Source: Magicicada cassinii (Eukaryota; Arthropoda; Insecta; Hemiptera; Cicadidae). From it: a DNA stretch of 21,214 nt. Below are positions 1-9,830 of this stretch, one piece after another (position 1 is the stretch's first letter; every line of letters starts with the position of its first letter). Made by a program: the position numbers and the translations under genes. The stretch covers positions 1 to 21,214 of the forward strand of contig JAOXNS010277651.1 of NCBI GenBank assembly GCA_028571305.1. The letters are read 5' to 3'. The notes under the pieces are model-generated. The model was not told the DNA's origin. It saw only the letters and a list, made by a program, of their open reading frames with translations, and did no database searches.

Positions 1-2299
1 GTAAGGACAATACGTTAAAACAAATGTAAACACAAAATTATTTTATTGAAGAAAACAATTTGTCCTGAATTTTGTAGTGTAAACTTATGATTCATTTACC
101 GGATAGTAACCATATGTATCCTAACAACCGAAATGCTGCATTCCAGCGCGGTCTCGTAAATTGATTAATTAAATAAATCTATTATGTTTTATATACCAAA
201 AAAATGCGATACAAAATTTTGAAAAAGTGATACTTGATACAAGGTCAAATTTACACACTCTTTTGTGCCCAAAATTCGGTTACATTAATTAAGCAGAAAT
301 ATTGAAAGCTTGCTCCGGTATAATGGAATTCATAATCTCCGTGACAGCGACTGGTGCATGTAAAACAATTTACATGTAAAACGCATGATTATACTGACAC
401 GTGTCGGATTTAACACGTATTAGCGTGTGATAAAGTAACTGTCACGCTTTGATGAGCTCTGTTGGTGAAATTACTGCTTAAAGGAATGCAAAACGAATGT
501 AGCTAATATTGCCATATGGACACAACTAACTCATATGCCTCATTAACAACATAAAACCTATTATTCTGTAACATATAATCCACGTCCGTACATTTTTATC
601 GAGTTAACAGTAGCACAACACCAAATTCCCGTCTTGCGTCATCAATTAATTTATATTAGTATTGTGGTATTTCTGCAAAGAAATGACAACAATCTTCAAA
701 AACTTGGGATACAAACATTCAGCCGGAATTTAGTTCCCCCTCACAGCTTTATTATATAGCCTAATTATTAATTTATAATACTTTATATTTTACTTTATAT
801 CACTTTTCACTGTTACATTTAGTGATTTGGTAAAAATAATGCACATGTTTTATATTTATTATCTTTGATTGATTATTAAACTCATTTTTCTCCATTTTTA
901 ACGTGTTCGGTTAGAACTTGAGTAGGGTCGAGTAACAGAAACTTAGTAGGGTTCACTTAAATATTCCATTAGTTCATAATTCATGGCTTGACATTTTCTG
1001 CTTTTGCTTCCTGACTTTTGGAGTTGTCATGATACACTCATAAGTTAGCAGTCTTAATACTATTTTTGTTAGTTTGCTTTTTTTTAGGGTAGAATTTTTT
1101 GATGCGCGTTTACAGTACGTACTTTTACGCTTAATACTATATACATCATTATGAAGTTTATCATAACCATCACCATAACGTTCTCTTAAAAATTAGGCCC
1201 ACGGCTGTTTGTGGTCTCTGTCCACCATTCAGTTTATACCACAGCACCGTCAAAGAGAACCCAGTGCACACTCTGCTATGTTGTTGCGTGCGGGCGTGTG
1301 TGTATGTGTTTTCGGACGTCGAGTTGTTACTAACTGAGTCATGCTTACCTCAACCAGATTTTGTTTTACCCCAACAATAGGTAGATCAATTGAGTGGTCT
1401 TTGAGCTTAATGCATGGACAACATGATGAATTAACCGCCGTGAGAAACGGCCTGTACTCCACTAAGCAACATCGCCATTATTAATTTACGTATAGGCATA
1501 CATAAATTACGTCTACTAATTTTCTATGCAAGAAATTATTGTTTTCAACCTGTTTACTTTTAATTGCTTTATTATTTTTTATTTTAAAGAATGTTTATGA
1601 ACAAAATGTGCTTTACCCGAATGGTAAGATTTTCTCTAGTTCAAGCTTTATAAAGTTATCTATAGTTTATAAACTGCCCTAGTTCCTAACTGCGACATAT
1701 ATGCACGTACTGTCTAACTTGCAGATTATTTACCTTAATCATTACAAACAACATTACTTAAAGAGAAAGCCTTGTTTGTACCTGTAAAAATGTAGATAAT
1801 TTAACTTTACATACAAATTGACTTCTTTAAAATAAATATTGATAGATCTCAAAGGATAAGCTATATGGTAGAGAGAAATGCGTAACCGTACCAATAGATT
1901 TAAAAATCAAGTACTAGGAATAAGAATACTCAAAAATGATGCTTGCAATATAATAAATTATTATAAGGTTAATAATTACTTTTAGCATTAGTTGACGCTC
2001 ATTATTATATATACAATATTTTAAACGTCTAAGTGACATATGTTAAAGTGGAATGTATACATTTGAATACTAAATGAGGTAAACAAATTAGTCAGTAAAT
2101 TGTTTTTGCAAACTTGGTGATACCAGCTGTCGATCTTGATTCCAGCCATTAATCCTTGTAAACGATTTTTATTAAATTTTATTATAGCTATCTCTTATTG
2201 CCCGCGCTAATTATCTCGAAGGGTATCACGAATTAAAAAAACAATGCAACATCGCGGTCGATCAAAAATTCGATGCCACTGTACTAAATTCATTTCCTT
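1..2299. other. AT-rich intergenic stretch, no gene seen
   Basis: I see no recognisable coding region, RNA gene or transposon here. A short GT-rich patch near 1285-1315 sits inside an antisense open frame (1250-1462, minus) of about 70 codons that opens on GTG. That frame contains a good-looking splice donor (GAG|GTAAGC) at about 1346-1354, but nothing else supports an exon. The rest is low-complexity A/T-rich sequence without long frames. Confidence 0.6.
357..440. repeat. Cluster of short palindromes
   Basis: A 12-bp palindrome TTTACATGTAAA lies at 369-380. A 10-bp palindrome GACACGTGTC lies at 396-405. They are followed by ACACG...CGTGT arms around 413-428. The decamer CATGTAAAAC is also repeated directly at 357-366 and 373-382. 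Such density in 80 bp is mildly unusual. Function is unknown and it could be chance in A/T-rich DNA. Confidence 0.45.
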
Positions 2300-2746
2300 T
2301 TCATTTTCCTGCCGTTACAACCCAGCGTGAGATTTACCCTGCTTAATGGCTTTCTTCCATTCCGCCCTTTCATTACACATCCGTCCCCATCCCTTTACGT
2401 TCATACATCTCGAATCATCCTCTGCGTCATCCAACCACCTCTTTCTGAGCCTGCCTCTAATTCTTCTTCCTTCCGGCTTCCAAACTGCAATTCTCTTAGC
2501 CATTCTTCTGTCATCTATTCGCCTTATGTGGCCCAGCCAGTTAAGCCTACTATCCTTAATAAATCGGACTATGTCGGCACCCCGAATCGGCTGGTCCATT
2601 TCATGGTTCATTCGAATCTTCCAATAGGATTTATATCCTCTTCAGGTTGGAGAAGTCCAAAGGTTTTTCACAAGACTTCTCGTTCAAATATTCTTAGATG
2701 TTCCTCGTCTGTGCTGGTTACTGTCCAGGCTTCAGACTTTTGTATA
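2300..2746 (-). pseudogene. LINE reverse-transcriptase ORF, C-terminal end (RTE/CR1-like), 5'-truncated
   Basis: This is the last part of a non-LTR retrotransposon polymerase, after the catalytic RT core. Read on the minus strand it begins near 2746 with SEAWTVTSTDEEHLRIFERE, matching the SEAWTLTK-DEERLRVFERKVLR block that follows the RT thumb in many insect LINEs. It continues in the frame 2611-2315 with DIVRFIKDSRLNWLGHIRR, then WKPEG-R-RGR-RKRW, and ends AEWKKAIKQGKSHAGL followed by TAA. That terminal (A/G)KxHxGL-stop is the family's usual C-terminus. At least one in-frame stop (after EREVL) and one frame change near 2612-2630 break it. The endonuclease and RT core are absent, as expected for a 5'-truncated insertion; the 3' end lies just beyond the stop, near 2300. 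The clade assignment (RTE versus CR1-like) is uncertain. A 140-codon plus-strand frame here is only its antisense shadow. Confidence 0.85.
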
Positions 2747-3829
2747 TAGTCAGCTAAAGTTGTTTGCTCAACATCCTAGATTTGAAAAGCTTTTCGTAGG
2801 ACTACTGTACTTAATTGACAAATTTTAATTAACGAAAGTCATATAAGGAAATATTGTGTCCTTTATATAAGCCTACTGAAGTGGACAATGTAAGGCGTCA
2901 TCAGATAGTTTTAACTGATACGTGTTAGTACAAATTTTGTTGTAGTTCACTTATAATTTTGCACTAAAAATATACTCGAGAACTATTAATTAAGAAAATA
3001 AGAAAACAGATATGGTTAGTCTTTGTTAAAGACCTTTGAAATAGGAAAAGGCAGTATAGATAAACGAGGGAGTGACGAGGAAGAAGAAGACGTAATTTTC
3101 TACTGTCGTCCTAGTTTTCTATGTAGTTTACTAATATTGAATATAGCTTAAACTTACGTTGCCTTATAACGTGTTTTAAGAAACAAATTGCCAGTGGGGG
3201 GCAAAGACTAGGCGAGGTTGTTGTGAAACATCAGTTTTTATCTAGGAGGAGCATTATGTATGCGAAACGGGCGAAATAAGTATTACCAGTCTTATATTAT
3301 CGGCCTACCTTTCAATAGAGTGTGTGGAATCTAAACGGTAACTAATAAAATATGGTATAAATTAACGATGTTGCCTTGTACCGAGTTTCTTGTTATTCAT
3401 TCCTAGTTAAGATGGATCCGACAGTAGATTTTTGAATTATATAGCACTTCGGCAAGGTAACGCATAGCATATACGTTAGGAATAACTAGCGGTAAGCAGC
3501 AAAGCGGATCTTGCACTCACGAATAATCGAGAGCTGGTTGCATTTATGGCTGAACATAATATTACTAGTATGCTCCCTGAGCTACATAATTGACTCAATA
3601 TTTAGAATTAAATATTTATTATTATATGCATTTAAATATTAAATAAATTTTATTTATGGAGAAAATTACAAGAGTCGCTATTTTTCTACTATTTCTTTAG
3701 TAATGTAACAACTGTACAAAAGCAATGCTCAATGATACAATATACACTAAAACTTTGAAACATTCGGGTTTAGGTTATAATTCAGTCTACCGTGACAACC
3801 TGCTACATTTTTACAATTCTTCCAAATTT
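2747..3829. other. AT-rich intergenic stretch, no gene seen
   Basis: No frame of useful length and no family motif was found on either strand. It holds only short A/T runs and isolated patches of mixed composition (around 3180-3250 and 3410-3560) that I cannot assign. Confidence 0.55.
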
Positions 3830-4330
3830 TTTTAACTTTTTTGGGCCTTAGGGTCCCGAATTTTGAAATTTCTAAAGTAATACTACATCAAGACGTTGGT
3901 TAAAATTCCTCTTTAATTTTCTATCCTGCATGAGGGGGAAGTTTTGCATTTTACAAAATTTTCATCCACTTTTAAAACCTGATGTGCAAAAATTTTTTAA
4001 TTTTCAAAAATAAACATTATATTTGGAATGTTGTTTAAATTCCCTTTAATGCGATACCCCACATGGACTTTTGAGGTTCTTAAACAATTTGACGCCATAT
4101 TTTGTCTTTCTATTCCTTACTTTTGGGGGGGATCAATCTCAAAGTAATAGGGCTCTGTAATGTAAAACTATGGACACGCATGCCACGTTTTACAAAAATC
4201 GGTTGATGAGTTCAAAGCTTATTGTGAGACACACCCGAAACTGACAGATGAACAGACAAATATACAGACATACAAATGTCTAACGGTCGAATCAAAAGTG
4301 AGAACTCGCTTCACTCGTTCAACTAAATAA
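3830..4330 (+). repeat. Diverged interspersed repeat, LINE/SINE 3'-tail-like
   Basis: The segment from about 4190 reads as the stock phrase found at the 3' ends of many arthropod repeats: AAAATCGGTTGATGAGTTCA, then AAAGCTTATTGTGAGACACA, then a run of GACAGATGAACAGACAAATA-type units, and a closing AACTCGCTTCACTCG. The preceding 350 bp consist of T-rich and A-rich patches with GGGTCCC and GGGGGG islets, again typical of the non-coding 3' part of such elements. No coding sequence of the parent element is present and no target-site duplication is clear, so both boundaries are approximate. It could belong to an RTE-type LINE or to a non-autonomous element sharing its tail. Confidence 0.5.
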
Positions 4331-5830
4331 AACCCTCAAATTAATTTTCTCCTGCCAAGTTGTTTGTGTAGGCCCGACTATCTAAATTTTATTCAGTGTA
4401 CTTTCAGCGTTACTATACTAAAATAAAGTAGAGTCGAAGAAATGTCTAATATAAATAGAAGAAGAAATTTCCACCTCTACCTCCACCTCAAAAGCAGTGG
4501 GAAGGATGTACATCAGGTAGCAAAAACAGAAATGCTACAGTAATGTGAATTGTACAGGATGCTGTTTGACTCGGTACGTCGGGTAATGTGTTGTCTTATG
4601 GCTCACTGAACGAATTCGCCAATTTGTGATCAAAATGTGATCAATATCAGCTCAAGCGGAAAACTACCCATCGGTAATCAGTCAGAACTATCATCGCGAA
4701 TCGCTTGTGGCAGCAACATTAGCAGTGGCAACAGATAATTTCGTGGTGATAAAAATGTGGAAGTAGAGCATTTTAAATATAAAATATACTACCATTGGAT
4801 ATAACCCAAATTGGCTTAAAAAGTGGATGACATTATGTTTGACGATCTTGATAGTAAATTACATTAACAACATAAATAACGAAAGACTCCGAAATTTTTT
4901 ACATTCGTGCAATTGACCGAAATCGTTCAGTTCGGTCCAGAATAAAACTATAATTCTGCATTAGCGGATTTCTGGATTACCGACTTTGATGTATTAAAGC
5001 TATCTTATAAATAATCCTAAATCAATTTAATATTCTGCTATATTAAGTGTTAAACAAACTTGTTTATTACAAACAAAAATAGAATTGTACCAACGTAAAT
5101 AGTCTGGATAGCGTACTCCGTTATTCCGCAAGGAATGCAAACCCTAATGAATGAACACACACTTATATATAGGTATATAATATTATGATATTATTCAATA
5201 CAGTTTCTTCTCCAAGTAGTCTATTACGTTTTCTCGTTTCAATAATTTACGCACGTTTCACGGAAACATATCAGCATCATCAGAGGTTAGTAAATATATC
5301 AACAATAATCGAAATAATATTACGTTAATATAGAAACTAACGAATAATCAAATTTGTTTTAATTTCAATGTAAAATAATTCGATTTCAATATTTAAATCG
5401 ATTAACTAACTTAATTTGATTGTTTTAATGATTATTTATTTAATCAGTTGCTTTGTTGGTTATTGAAAATATTTAATGTTTATATTCTATTTATTTTTAT
5501 TTATTTTAATAAATTTATAACTTTAAATAGATCATCTTGTTTTGTTTTTACTTGAGTTTGTTCTTTAATTAGTAAATTATTTTTATTATGTTTGTAAATA
5601 TTAAGATTTTATTCATTTTTGGACCCTTTTGTGTGTTTTTAATTACTTAAATTAATATGATTTTACTTGCAGAAATAGCTAATATTTGAAGAATTATTCA
5701 TAACATGTTAAGGAATGTAATTATTTTATCACCCGGCGGCCACTTTAATAAATCACTTATTGCAAATGTAGAAATAGAACGCTCAAGAGACACAATAGAA
5801 CAACAAAACCAAAACAAACTCCGAGACAAG
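4331..5830. other. AT-rich intergenic stretch, no gene seen
   Basis: No protein motif was recognised. Small structures only: a perfect 7-bp hairpin GACCGAA/TTCGGTC at 4915-4921/4931-4937 with a 9-nt loop, a near-palindrome TAAACAAACTTGTTTA at 5051-5066, and a tandem TGTGATCAAAATGTGATCAA around 4626-4645. A 68-codon plus-strand frame at 5705-5911 has no recognisable motif and runs into the hairpin block, so it is probably chance. Confidence 0.5.
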
Positions 5831-6070
5831 CACGTAGTGACAATGGAGACGCTACTTACTGCTACTGCATTGTCACACTGGGCGACAAGTGCGCTACTTG
5901 GTAGCGGCTAGTGAGTTACATGACGTAACCAAAGGTTGAATACGTCTACCTTGTCTAGCTACAGATTTTTCACTAGCCGGCGAGCGCTAGTAGCTGCTAC
6001 TATGTTACACTAGGCTACATAGTAGCTACTACACGAGTAGCGGCTAGTGAAGTAGCATAATGTGACACAG
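5831..6070. repeat. Nested inverted-repeat block, MITE-like or DNA-transposon end
   Basis: Several inverted repeats are packed into 240 bp. A perfect 9-bp pair, GTGACAATG at 5837-5845 and CATTGTCAC at 5868-5876, marks the left side. A large hairpin occupies 5971-6049, with outer arms CACTAGCC/GGCTAGTG (5971-5978/6042-6049) and a perfect 10-bp inner stem GCTACTATGT/ACATAGTAGC (5996-6005/6017-6026). The 14-mer GTAGCGGCTAGTGA occurs twice in direct orientation (5901-5914 and 6037-6050). The outer motif TGTCACACTGG (5871-5881) is mirrored loosely by CATAATGTGACA (6056-6067). Repeated subterminal motifs plus terminal inverted arms are typical of small non-autonomous DNA transposons; I could not see a convincing target-site duplication, and the superfamily is open. 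It may instead be the 3' end of the neighbouring pogo-like element. Confidence 0.6.
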
Positions 6071-6268
6071 TCTTAACACTCATTCAGAGGGTTTTCTCCG
6101 CTGTTACTACGTTATTTTTATAAATTCTTATAAGTCCATGCTGTTGCTACCATCTCTACAACCTTAGCATCCGTTGACAGTGAAACTGGTTTTTATTAGA
6201 ACTTCTATTAAGCTTGCTGCATCATATTAAGAATTATTTCGTATTATGTTAATTGCAAACATTAACAT

Positions 6269-6837
6269 ATCTTGATGTCCTGTGTCTCTGCAGTAAATTC
6301 GTCCTTGGCTGTACTTGCACATTGTGAACAAACTCTAGGTTGGAAAACATTGTCCTAGAAAATCAAAACATTTTAATACTTTACCTTTAATAAAACCTTT
6401 AACCATTGGATATGGAGTTTCCAGTTGGTTTAAGTACTGATAACACGTTTTGCATCTGTTTAACAATAAATTTGCCAATCCCTACTTTTTGGCCGTTTCC
6501 AAAGTAATGGTTAATATGGTTTCTTGTGGCTAATTTGTTTGACATCTACTAATACCTTCTAATCCTTCTAATAATCGTGTAACACAGTAATATAATGATT
6601 CCATTTCTAAAAGATACCTTGCCAATTCTTCTTCTAGTTATGGACTGAATACTGGTTTATGACTTAATGACTTTGACGTCTCAACAACTAGCCGAAATAG
6701 AGTAGATCTGGATACTCCAAATGTTTTAGCAGCCTTTAGGAACCCATTCACTTGTCACGGACCTCTTGTACAGCCATTTCCATAATTTTTGGGTCCCAGT
6801 GTTTTCTTGTGGTCGGGCGATCTCTCCTTTTAGGCAT
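6269..6837 (-). pseudogene. Pogo/Tigger-like transposase pseudogene (N-terminal half)
   Basis: This is the DNA-binding half of a Tc1/mariner-superfamily, pogo-lineage transposase. From ATG at 6837-6835 it reads MPKRRDRPTTRKHWDPKIME and EMAVQEVRDK, then LKAAKTFGVSRSTLFRL: the psq-type helix-turn-helix (about residues 10-55). After a spacer come HKPVFSP, LEEELARYLLEMESLYYCVT and LATRNHINHYFGN, matching the second, CENP-B-type helix-turn-helix, then MVKGFIKGKVLKCFDFLG and RIYCRDTGH, which corresponds to RIYNVDETG at the first catalytic Asp of the DDE domain. The frame changes near 6742 (one base short inside MGFLKAA) and again near 6540-6560. Stops occur after VRDK, after VFSP and later. No DDE remainder was found past 6269. 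The start ATG is preceded by TTTCGTTACAG|GT, which resembles a splice acceptor. Domesticated CENP-B-like host genes share these domains, but the breaks argue for a dead transposon. Confidence 0.85.
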
Positions 6838-6857
6838 ACCTGTAACGAAAACATGAA

Positions 6858-7228
6858 AAGTAGGAGAAATGTGAAGTAGGGGTATTCCATATTTCCCGAC
6901 TCTCCATCTTAGTAAAGATATATTCTTGTTAGGTTATAATCCGTTAGAATAACTGCTATAACCCAAATATAAACTATATTAAACCTTAAACTAAAACATT
7001 AAGTTGACTTATGCAATTTGATTAAGTACAAGAAATGCAAACTGCAATGTTAACAGTTAGCTGCAAAGTTTCTCTAAACACCAAAACAAACAAGCTCCTT
7101 TTTGCTTCCTAGTTGCTTCCTGTAGTACTTCCAGTATACATGACAACACAATAATATTCTCAAAAGAGCTGAAACGACGGTATTCCATAGTGCCTATCTA
7201 TTCCATATTACCCGCATTTCCTCTACTT
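6858..7228. repeat. Inverted arms and repeated TATTCCATA motifs, possible transposon 5' end
   Basis: AAGTAGGAGAAATGTG at 6858-6873 is matched in inverse orientation by 7213-7228 (13 of 16 bases). The motif TATTCCATA occurs three times: 6883-6891, 7181-7189 and 7199-7207. Two of the copies are followed by TTTCCCG or TTACCCG. These lie directly upstream of the pogo-like gene. Two readings are possible: they are terminal and subterminal binding sites of that element, with its 5' end near 7228, or a 370-bp MITE sits in its leader. No flanking TA duplication can be confirmed by eye. Confidence 0.4.
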
Positions 7229-7230
7229 GT

Positions 7231-7258
7231 AAACTAATGTCGAGTGAAACTAATGTCG
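7231..7258. repeat. Short direct repeat AAACTAATGTCG
   Basis: The 12-mer occurs at 7231-7242 and 7247-7258, 16 bp apart, just outside the putative pogo-like 5' end. It may be a small local duplication. Confidence 0.5.
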
Positions 7259-8230
7259 TACAGTTACTTTCCAGTGAACAATTACTGTTCAGTTTAATAT
7301 CTTATAAAGGTGATCTTGGTCTCTTATGTTTCTTAGCTACCAATCTAAGAACTTTCCACTATTGTCCATATTCTCGCTTGGCCTACCTACGTTCATTAAT
7401 TTTACCAATTCTTTATTTAAATGACATCATCTCACCGTACTTAGATATTACTTACTCTTCCTGCTTACTTACTGCTTCAAGTAAAAGAAAATTCAAAAAA
7501 AGAAAATGATTAAAAAGACATACTCAAGACATATCAGTCAACAATAGAAAATTCCAAATTTGAGTATTATCTCAATTGAATACGAGAGATTATAGTCGCT
7601 TTCTGATGGATGTTATTACTATAACTTTTGTTGCAAAGAAAGCACGGAAGTTGAATCTTTGTAGGACTTGATTGATTCTTACACTAAGCAATTATAAACA
7701 ACTTAATATAATTACTTGAAGCAACAATTACGTGAAGAGTAAGTAATATATTTGTGGCCAGTTTTAAAGTTTGCCTATCTCCTTTCACGTTTGTTTTTGT
7801 AAATAACGTTAAGAAGATCGCTACACGGCCAGTTTTCATTAAATGCATCAATGCTTAACATCGTCACGAATTGAGTGCATCAATCCAGTAACATGCGCCG
7901 ACATCAATACTGCCCTTTCCACCAAAATCCACAGTTCTTAACAGAGGAGTCATTTAATAGTTCTTTAACTTTAGTCCTACACAACTGACTTCTAAACTTT
8001 TTTAATGATGGATAAGTTTTATGTTTTGAAATTTTTTAGCTCAAAATCGCCAAGTAAAAGTGAACAATTTAAAAAACCCTATTAAATATAAAATAATAAA
8101 ATAACATCTACTTACCCACTTCCTTAAATTCGTCAGGTAACGAATTATTAGATTCACTAGCAAGCCTCTTGAGTGCGCACGTCATATTATAAATGTCTTG
8201 TTTATTCAATATGTCAATAAACATTTACCA
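7259..8230. other. AT-rich intergenic stretch, no gene seen
   Basis: A 90-codon plus-strand frame at 7237-7509 ends in a lysine-rich tail but has no recognisable domain and an A/T-driven composition, so I do not call it a gene. The rest of the stretch has frequent stops on both strands and no RNA-like fold that I could detect. Confidence 0.5.
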
Positions 8231-8745
8231 TTCTGGAGGGCAAACACGGCGAGGGAAATTTGTCCGCTTGCCCTCCTGGTTGTGGCACTGTCACAGTGAA
8301 TCGAGGGAACATTACGCCTGTCCGGAAAGCGGAGTTACTTTCTGCCAGTAGGTGGATATCCGAAGAATGGCATTGGGCTGAGTGGCAGGCGACTTACGCT
8401 GTCACTTCCCTTTGGCTTAGGCCTCGGAAGGGAAGATGGTGGCTGTATCGCTGACTGCAGTAGTCATTCGTCTTTCAGAACCTCCACCATAGCGAACAGT
8501 GCCTTTCAGGGTGCAGGGTAAACCGACCTTCAGCTGCATCGAAGTTGATTGGCTCTAGAGCGCCTAGATTCTGACGATGAACTGAAGGCCGGTGGATATC
8601 GAACTGCTGGAATTTTTGTAGCCTTTGCTACTGGGGCATGTCCATTGGATTTGGGGAAGAGGTTAACTCCCTTGCTCTAGCCTGTTGGTTGAGGAAACAG
8701 TATCTCCTCGAAGTCTCCGCGGTGTGACATTTATGAACATGGAAA
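8231..8745. repeat. GC-rich, hairpin-dense island, unclassified repeat or structured RNA candidate
   Basis: This ~515-bp block is clearly richer in G+C than its flanks and carries many stems. Perfect arms GGAGGGCAA/TTGCCCTCC lie at 8235-8243/8268-8276, and CACTG/CAGTG at 8286-8290/8294-8298. CTTCCCTT/AAGGGAAG lies at 8405-8412/8428-8435 with an inner GGC/GCC stem, and ATGGTGG/CCACCAT at 8436-8442/8484-8490 encloses TGACT/AGTCA. A long arm pair at 8522-8541/8575-8593 has two mismatches and one bulge. On the minus strand an ~85-codon stretch is nearly free of stops, with proline- and serine-rich translation (QPPSSLPRPKPKGSDSVSR), but I recognise no protein. It may be the 5' untranslated part of a LINE, a structured non-coding element, or an inserted host transcript. 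No poly-A tail or flanking duplication was found. Confidence 0.5.
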
Positions 8746-9531
8746 TATTTTTACATTCCATAATATCGAAGCGAGTTATTCTTTCAAATGGAGCGGATTC
8801 ATAATCTTAGATACCAGTGGACGGAGGGAAGAAAGTTTTTCTACTCTACCCAGAAACTGATATGATTTTTGCTAAAAGGTTCTGAAGGGTCGGCGTCGGC
8901 TAATATGTGGGTATAGCAGTGAAACTTTCCTTATTCCCCTATACAACGAATGAACAAATGTGTGTAATGAATGAGGTGAGATGGTTATGGATACTAAGTG
9001 GTGAACTGGCTACGTTTTGTCAGAATAACTCTAACAGTATAGTTGGAACATTAATGCCAAAACCATAAAATTGATGTTAAGTGCGATGTTTATTTTTTAT
9101 ACCAAAATATGAGAACTAGAAAGAGCTGCTACAGTATCTATGTATGAGTAACGAAAATAAGAGGAGGGAGTAAATTAGTTACTCAGAAGTAATAAAAAGA
9201 AACTGTATTTGTTTAGGTACGTGATAAGCGACAATAAAGTTGCAGGTAAACGTAAGATAGCACGTCAGTAGTTAGAAAACTGAGGAGCATACATGAGAAT
9301 ATTTTGGTGTCGTGAGGTAACGACGCGGAGAATACGTGTTAACACTGACAGCGAAGAAGACGCTGCTAAACCGGTATAGGTTTCTATTGTTTCCACATCT
9401 CATTCTCCGTATGGTAATAAGGTAATGCCTAAGGTTATCTTGTCTTTTTGAAATACAAGATCGTTTGACGATGGTATATCGTGATAGTTTGTCGATACAA
9501 GCTGCTTCTCGAAACAAAAATGTCAAGTAGC
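8746..9531. other. Intergenic stretch, no gene seen
   Basis: Composition returns to AT-rich. An 84-codon minus-strand frame at 9272-9526 lacks any motif I know and is treated as chance. A mixed-composition patch at 8810-8920 may be further repeat debris attached to the GC-rich island, but it has no identifiable feature. Confidence 0.45.
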
Positions 9532-9532
9532 A

Positions 9533-9539
9533 TTGATAA
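9533..9539. repeat. Target-site duplication of the SINE (3'-side copy)
   Basis: TTGATAA here is identical to 9824-9830 on the other side of the SINE and abuts its (ATT)n tail. A 7-bp match could arise by chance, but the position fits both element ends. Confidence 0.55.
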
Positions 9540-9823
9540 CAATAATAATGGCTCCCATGTGTACCACCGAAGTAGCTTAGGAGTAGGCAGGGTAGGCTGC
9601 CTTATGTGAGCCGTACGGCATACAAGGAAGGCAGTATGGCCAGCATTACGCTTCAGCCGCCCATTATTGTCCCCAGGATGTTTTCCCAGGTACTCATTTT
9701 CAACAGGCTAAGTCGACCTGGGGGTTGTAAAACGCACCTCGATTTTATGGTGCGGACCCGTGAATCGAACCCGGGACCTCTAGATTAGTAACCAGGTGCC
9801 ATACCAGCTGGTACTACTGAGTT
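9540..9823 (-). mobile_element. tRNA-derived SINE
   Basis: Read on the minus strand, the element starts near 9823 and has a tRNA-like head. A box-A-like TAGTACCAGCTGG lies at 9816-9804 (one base longer than the consensus) and a perfect box B, GGTTCGATTC, at 9771-9762. The latter sits in a T-arm with four of five pairs intact, followed by GTCCGCACCA at the acceptor end. The ~190-bp body includes GAAAATGAGTACCTGGG and a stem-loop with arms 9597-9603/9628-9634 around the perfect palindrome GCCGTACGGC (9610-9619). The tail is (ATT)3 at 9541-9549. Matching TTGATAA copies flank it (9533-9539 and 9824-9830). Boxes A and B would be the internal RNA polymerase III promoter; mobilisation would depend on a LINE partner that I cannot identify. 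The body does not match a SINE family I can name. A 60-codon plus-strand frame inside it is a shadow. Confidence 0.85.
9762..9816 (-). promoter_or_regulatory. Internal RNA polymerase III promoter (boxes A and B) of the SINE
   Basis: Box A is at 9816-9804 and box B at 9771-9762, about 32 bp apart, close to tRNA spacing. Box B matches the consensus GGTTCGANTC fully; box A carries one extra base. Whether this copy is still transcribed is not known. Confidence 0.65.
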
Positions 9824-9830
9824 TTGATAA
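9824..9830. repeat. Target-site duplication of the SINE (5'-side copy)
   Basis: TTGATAA, identical to 9533-9539, directly precedes the tRNA-like head when the element is read on the minus strand. Confidence 0.55.

Noticed and set aside
1250-1462. Possible host exon on the minus strand with a GAG|GTAAGC donor
   Set aside because: A single donor-like site is common by chance; no acceptor, conserved domain or partner exon could be seen.
2327-2749. 140-codon plus-strand open frame
   Set aside because: It is antisense to the LINE RT C-terminus, whose minus-strand motifs are clear; the plus-strand translation matches nothing.
7237-7509. 90-codon plus-strand open frame
   Set aside because: Composition driven by A/T, no domain, and it begins within direct-repeat sequence next to a transposon end.
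8260-8454. 64-codon plus-strand frame in the GC-rich island
   Set aside because: No recognisable domain; GC-rich sequence has fewer stops by chance, and the hairpins explain the structure better than coding.
9606-9788. 60-codon plus-strand frame and a possible tRNA gene at 9752-9820 (minus)
   Set aside because: The region is the SINE head and body. The T-arm has a mismatch, the anticodon arm does not close properly and there is no 5' acceptor half, so it is not a functional tRNA.
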